From Campylobacterales bacterium (lineage in GTDB: Bacteria > Campylobacterota > Campylobacteria > Campylobacterales > Sulfurovaceae), in contig JACXUN010000005.1 in the NCBI GenBank assembly GCA_014763905.1, positions 1 to 16,885 of the forward strand: a DNA stretch of 16,885 nt, in the 5' to 3' direction. The position numbers and the translations under genes are program-made. Each line of letters starts with the position of its first letter. Position 1 is the first letter of the stretch. This document shows, piece by piece, positions 15,024-16,885 of the stretch. The notes under the pieces were generated by a model. That model ran no database searches. It was given only the letters and a program-made list of their open reading frames with translations, and had not been told where the DNA came from.

Positions 15024-15860
15024 ATGATTTCACAATACAAAGTTACTATTCTACCCCTTTTCTTACTGTACCTGTCAGCATTATTGACGATTCTTTTGAC
15101 TGTTTCGGTCGATGGTTATCAAAATCTGTTAGAGATAATGACACAAGAGAACGGCTTTTTTGAGACCTTAACTGTTCTGTTGCTCTTGATCATTTCTGTT
15201 TATGGATGGGTCTCGATAGTGCGATCACACCACGCCTTTAGCCGTATGGTACAGATCGCGGTTATCGGTTTTACACTGTTGACTTTTTTAGCGGTGATGG
15301 AGGAGATCAGCTGGGGGCAGAACCTTTTTCACTTCCCGTCCGGTGACTATTTTCTCAAACAAAACCTGCAACAGGAGACCAATCTCCATAATCTCATGGA
15401 CGCCAATCTGTTTAGTTCGATTATCTACAGCAGTATCTATACTTTATTGGTCTTTATTCCGTTATTTTACAAACTATTTAGAAGTTATTTGAGTCGATTT
15501 ACGGTTTTGGGCTATTTTGATATTGATCCGCACAGTATTTTGGTGGTGCTGTTTGCTTCGGTATTCCAAATCTATTTTTATAACGATATTGGCGTGATCA
15601 TGGATATGGCGACACATTTAAGCGGGATACTCTTTTTTGGACTCTACCTCTGGCTAAATGGAGGAGACCATTGGTTAAAGATACACTATTTGGTTATAAT
15701 CATCGCTACAGCACTCTCAATGGTGAGTTATAAAATCTATAGTTTTTTCAATATGCAGTATGAGATACGGGAAATGTTCGTCGTATTGGCGGTACTGTTC
15801 ATCTTTATAGAGTTGATACAAAGAAAAAAAAATGAAAAAAGTAGCATGGATAACCGATAA
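15024..15860 (+). CDS. Uncharacterised multi-helix membrane protein with EEISWGQ motif
   Basis: The 278-residue protein is mostly membrane-embedded, with about eight predicted helices (around 9-28, 45-66, 74-92, 132-150, 170-187, 197-211, 221-239, 250-265) and a highly charged tail. The loop after helix 3 holds a striking polar motif, EEISWGQ (93-99), followed by F-H-F-P and then QQETNLHNL (116-124); ENGFFET (42-48) precedes helix 2. I recall the EEISWGQ...NLHN combination from unannotated bacterial membrane proteins but cannot give a function. The acidic pair with Trp, Gln and the later Asn-His could form a metal or substrate site near the membrane face. The last 29 nt overlap the deacetylase gene, which suggests a common transcript. 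The ATG is separated from TATAAT by only 6 nt. Confidence 0.85.
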   Translation: MISQYKVTILPLFLLYLSALLTILLTVSVDGYQNLLEIMTQENGFFETLTVLLLLIISVYGWVSIVRSHHAFSRMVQIAVIGFTLLTFLAVMEEISWGQNLFHFPSGDYFLKQNLQQETNLHNLMDANLFSSIIYSSIYTLLVFIPLFYKLFRSYLSRFTVLGYFDIDPHSILVVLFASVFQIYFYNDIGVIMDMATHLSGILFFGLYLWLNGGDHWLKIHYLVIIIATALSMVSYKIYSFFNMQYEIREMFVVLAVLFIFIELIQRKKNEKSSMDNR

Positions 15861-16746
15861 AATCTATCTTCAGCACGATACCGGAGCAGGACATCCTGAA
15901 TCGGCTGAAAGACTACGCAGTATTAATCTCAAAATTCAACAGCTCCAAGATTGTCTGATCACCGTCAAACCGCGATCGGCGACGGTGAGTGAAGTGGAGA
16001 TGATTCATTCGCTAGATATGATTGCACAGGTACGGCAGAAGAGTCTAGCCGAGAGTTTTATCGACAGTGATACGGTCTGCTCTTATGATTCGTACGATGC
16101 GGCACTCAAAGCGGTTGGAGCCGGGTTGTCGGCGATTGACGGGATAGCCGTCGGGAAGTTTGATCGGGCTTTTTGTGCGGTGCGTCCTCCGGGACACCAT
16201 GCGACACCGACGCAGTCGATGGGGTTTTGTCTCTTTAACAACATTGCCATAACCGCACGCTATGCCCAACAGAATTGGTATCCCAAAGTGATGATCATCG
16301 ACTTTGACGTACATCACGGTAACGGAACCCAAGATGCTTTCTATGATGATAATACAATCTTTTACTTTAGTACCCATCAAGCCTTTGCCTATCCAGGTAC
16401 AGGAGCTGAGCATCATACCGGACGAGGGGAGGGCGAAGGGTATACCGCCAACTATCTTTTGATGCCCGAAAGCGGGGATGAAGAGATACTAGAGATATAC
16501 CGGGAAGAGTTGCCAAAGCACTATCACGATTTTCAACCTGATATTGTTTTGGTCTCTGCCGGATATGATCTTCATGAGAGCGATCCTTTGGCTCAGCTCA
16601 ATGTCACCACCGACGGCATCCGTGAGATCGTCCGAACCATCTTAGATTTGGGTGATACGCCGGTGGTCTTTATGCTGGAGGGCGGCTATAGCGTTTATGA
16701 TCTGGGTTGGAATGTGGTTGCTACCGTCGAGGAGATGCTGGCGTAA
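15832..16746 (+). CDS. Zinc-dependent histone deacetylase family protein
   Basis: This 304-residue protein belongs to the arginase/deacetylase superfamily, class II HDAC or acetylpolyamine amidohydrolase type. Members remove acyl groups from lysines or polyamines. Visible features are HPES (21-24) near the start and RPPGHHAT (118-125) with the charge-relay His122-His123. Next come MGFCLFNN (130-137) and IDFDVHHGNG (156-165) with zinc ligands Asp159 and His161. AGYDLHESDPLA (243-254) holds zinc ligand Asp246, and LEGGY carries the probable catalytic Tyr286. All key residues are present, so it should be active. The true substrate is not shown; acetyl-lysine on proteins or acetylated polyamines are both possible. 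ATG 15832 follows an A-rich run with no good ribosome binding site and lies inside the preceding gene, so translation is probably coupled to it. Confidence 0.94.
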   Translation: MKKVAWITDKIYLQHDTGAGHPESAERLRSINLKIQQLQDCLITVKPRSATVSEVEMIHSLDMIAQVRQKSLAESFIDSDTVCSYDSYDAALKAVGAGLSAIDGIAVGKFDRAFCAVRPPGHHATPTQSMGFCLFNNIAITARYAQQNWYPKVMIIDFDVHHGNGTQDAFYDDNTIFYFSTHQAFAYPGTGAEHHTGRGEGEGYTANYLLMPESGDEEILEIYREELPKHYHDFQPDIVLVSAGYDLHESDPLAQLNVTTDGIREIVRTILDLGDTPVVFMLEGGYSVYDLGWNVVATVEEMLA

Positions 16747-16749
16747 GTA

Positions 16750-16799
16750 GGAATCGAAAGCTTTAGCTTCGCTTGTTCGGGACTAAAGTCTGCGGTTCC
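16750..16799 (+). repeat. Structured intergenic repeat, copy 2 (CTTTAG/CTAAAG type)
   Basis: The ends GGAATCG (16750-16756) and CGGTTCC (16793-16799) can pair along seven positions (one G-U). Inside are a hairpin CGAA...TTCG (16755-16771) with tip GCTTTAGC and a second small hairpin GAC-TAAA-GTC (16781-16790). It aligns with 7928-7975. TAACCTGAGTTC follows at 16827-16838. Confidence 0.7.
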
Positions 16800-16848
16800 A
16801 AATCCAAATTCATATAGGGTTCATAGTAACCTGAGTTCGACGGAGTAT

Positions 16849-16854
16849 TATAAT
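16849..16854 (+). promoter_or_regulatory. -10 box of a gene entering at the right edge
   Basis: TATAAT (in AGTATTATAATAAAA) predicts a start near 16861, followed by AAGGAA at 16867-16872. Confidence 0.5.
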
Positions 16855-16878
16855 AAAAAATAATCCAAGGAAATAATT

Positions 16879-16885
16879 TTGAAAA
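16879..16885 (+). CDS. First codons of a truncated gene at the right edge
   Basis: TTG AAA A follows AAGGAA with a 6-nt spacer, downstream of a TATAAT box. Promoter, ribosome binding site and start codon are in the right order, but only two codons are visible, so nothing can be said about the product. Confidence 0.35.

Overview
The window is a compact chromosomal segment from what looks like a free-living member of the Campylobacterota (Epsilonproteobacteria), close to the Sulfuricurvum/Sulfurimonas group. The reasons are the Helicobacter-like ThyX, the tig-clpP-def order, promoters that show clear TATAAT-type -10 boxes but no obvious -35 boxes, AT-rich intergenic DNA and the style of the proteins. 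This placement is inference from sequence character, not from a search.

Layout from left to right. A partial secreted protein with DPAPVA tandem repeats (minus) is followed by thyX (minus) and typA (plus), which are transcribed from back-to-back promoters. Next come a small two-helix membrane protein, the D-Ala-D-Ala carboxypeptidase dacB and the molybdenum-cofactor gene mobA, all on plus and tightly packed. They converge on a LysR regulator (minus). A 91-nt imperfect palindrome separates lysR from purM, which overlaps a small DUF2892-type membrane gene by one base. Upstream of that lies a frameshifted thiamine-binding-family gene. A divergent HI0933-type flavoprotein (plus) then meets, stop over stop, the protein-maturation cluster tig-clpP-def (minus). 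This is followed by a 773-residue HerA/FtsK-like ATPase and an orphan response regulator (both minus). On plus, an eight-helix membrane protein overlaps a zinc histone-deacetylase-like gene. The window ends with a promoter, a ribosome binding site and the first bases of one more gene.

Most genes are housekeeping: thymidylate and purine synthesis, ribosome-associated GTPase, peptidoglycan remodelling, cofactor maturation, and nascent-chain folding, deformylation and proteolysis. No defence island, prophage, insertion sequence, tRNA, rRNA or CRISPR array was seen.

The main points for a second look are: (1) the response regulator, whose receiver and DNA-binding halves lie in different frames joined exactly at an A AAA AAC heptamer, a canonical -1 slippery site; (2) a pair of diverged structured intergenic repeats (7928-7975 and 16750-16799), both followed by the same 12-mer; (3) the 91-nt palindrome at 6235-6325 with two mutually exclusive inner pairings; (4) the frameshifted thiamine-binding gene; and (5) an uncharacterised EEISWGQ-motif membrane protein, possibly translated from a leaderless mRNA and coupled to a deacetylase.
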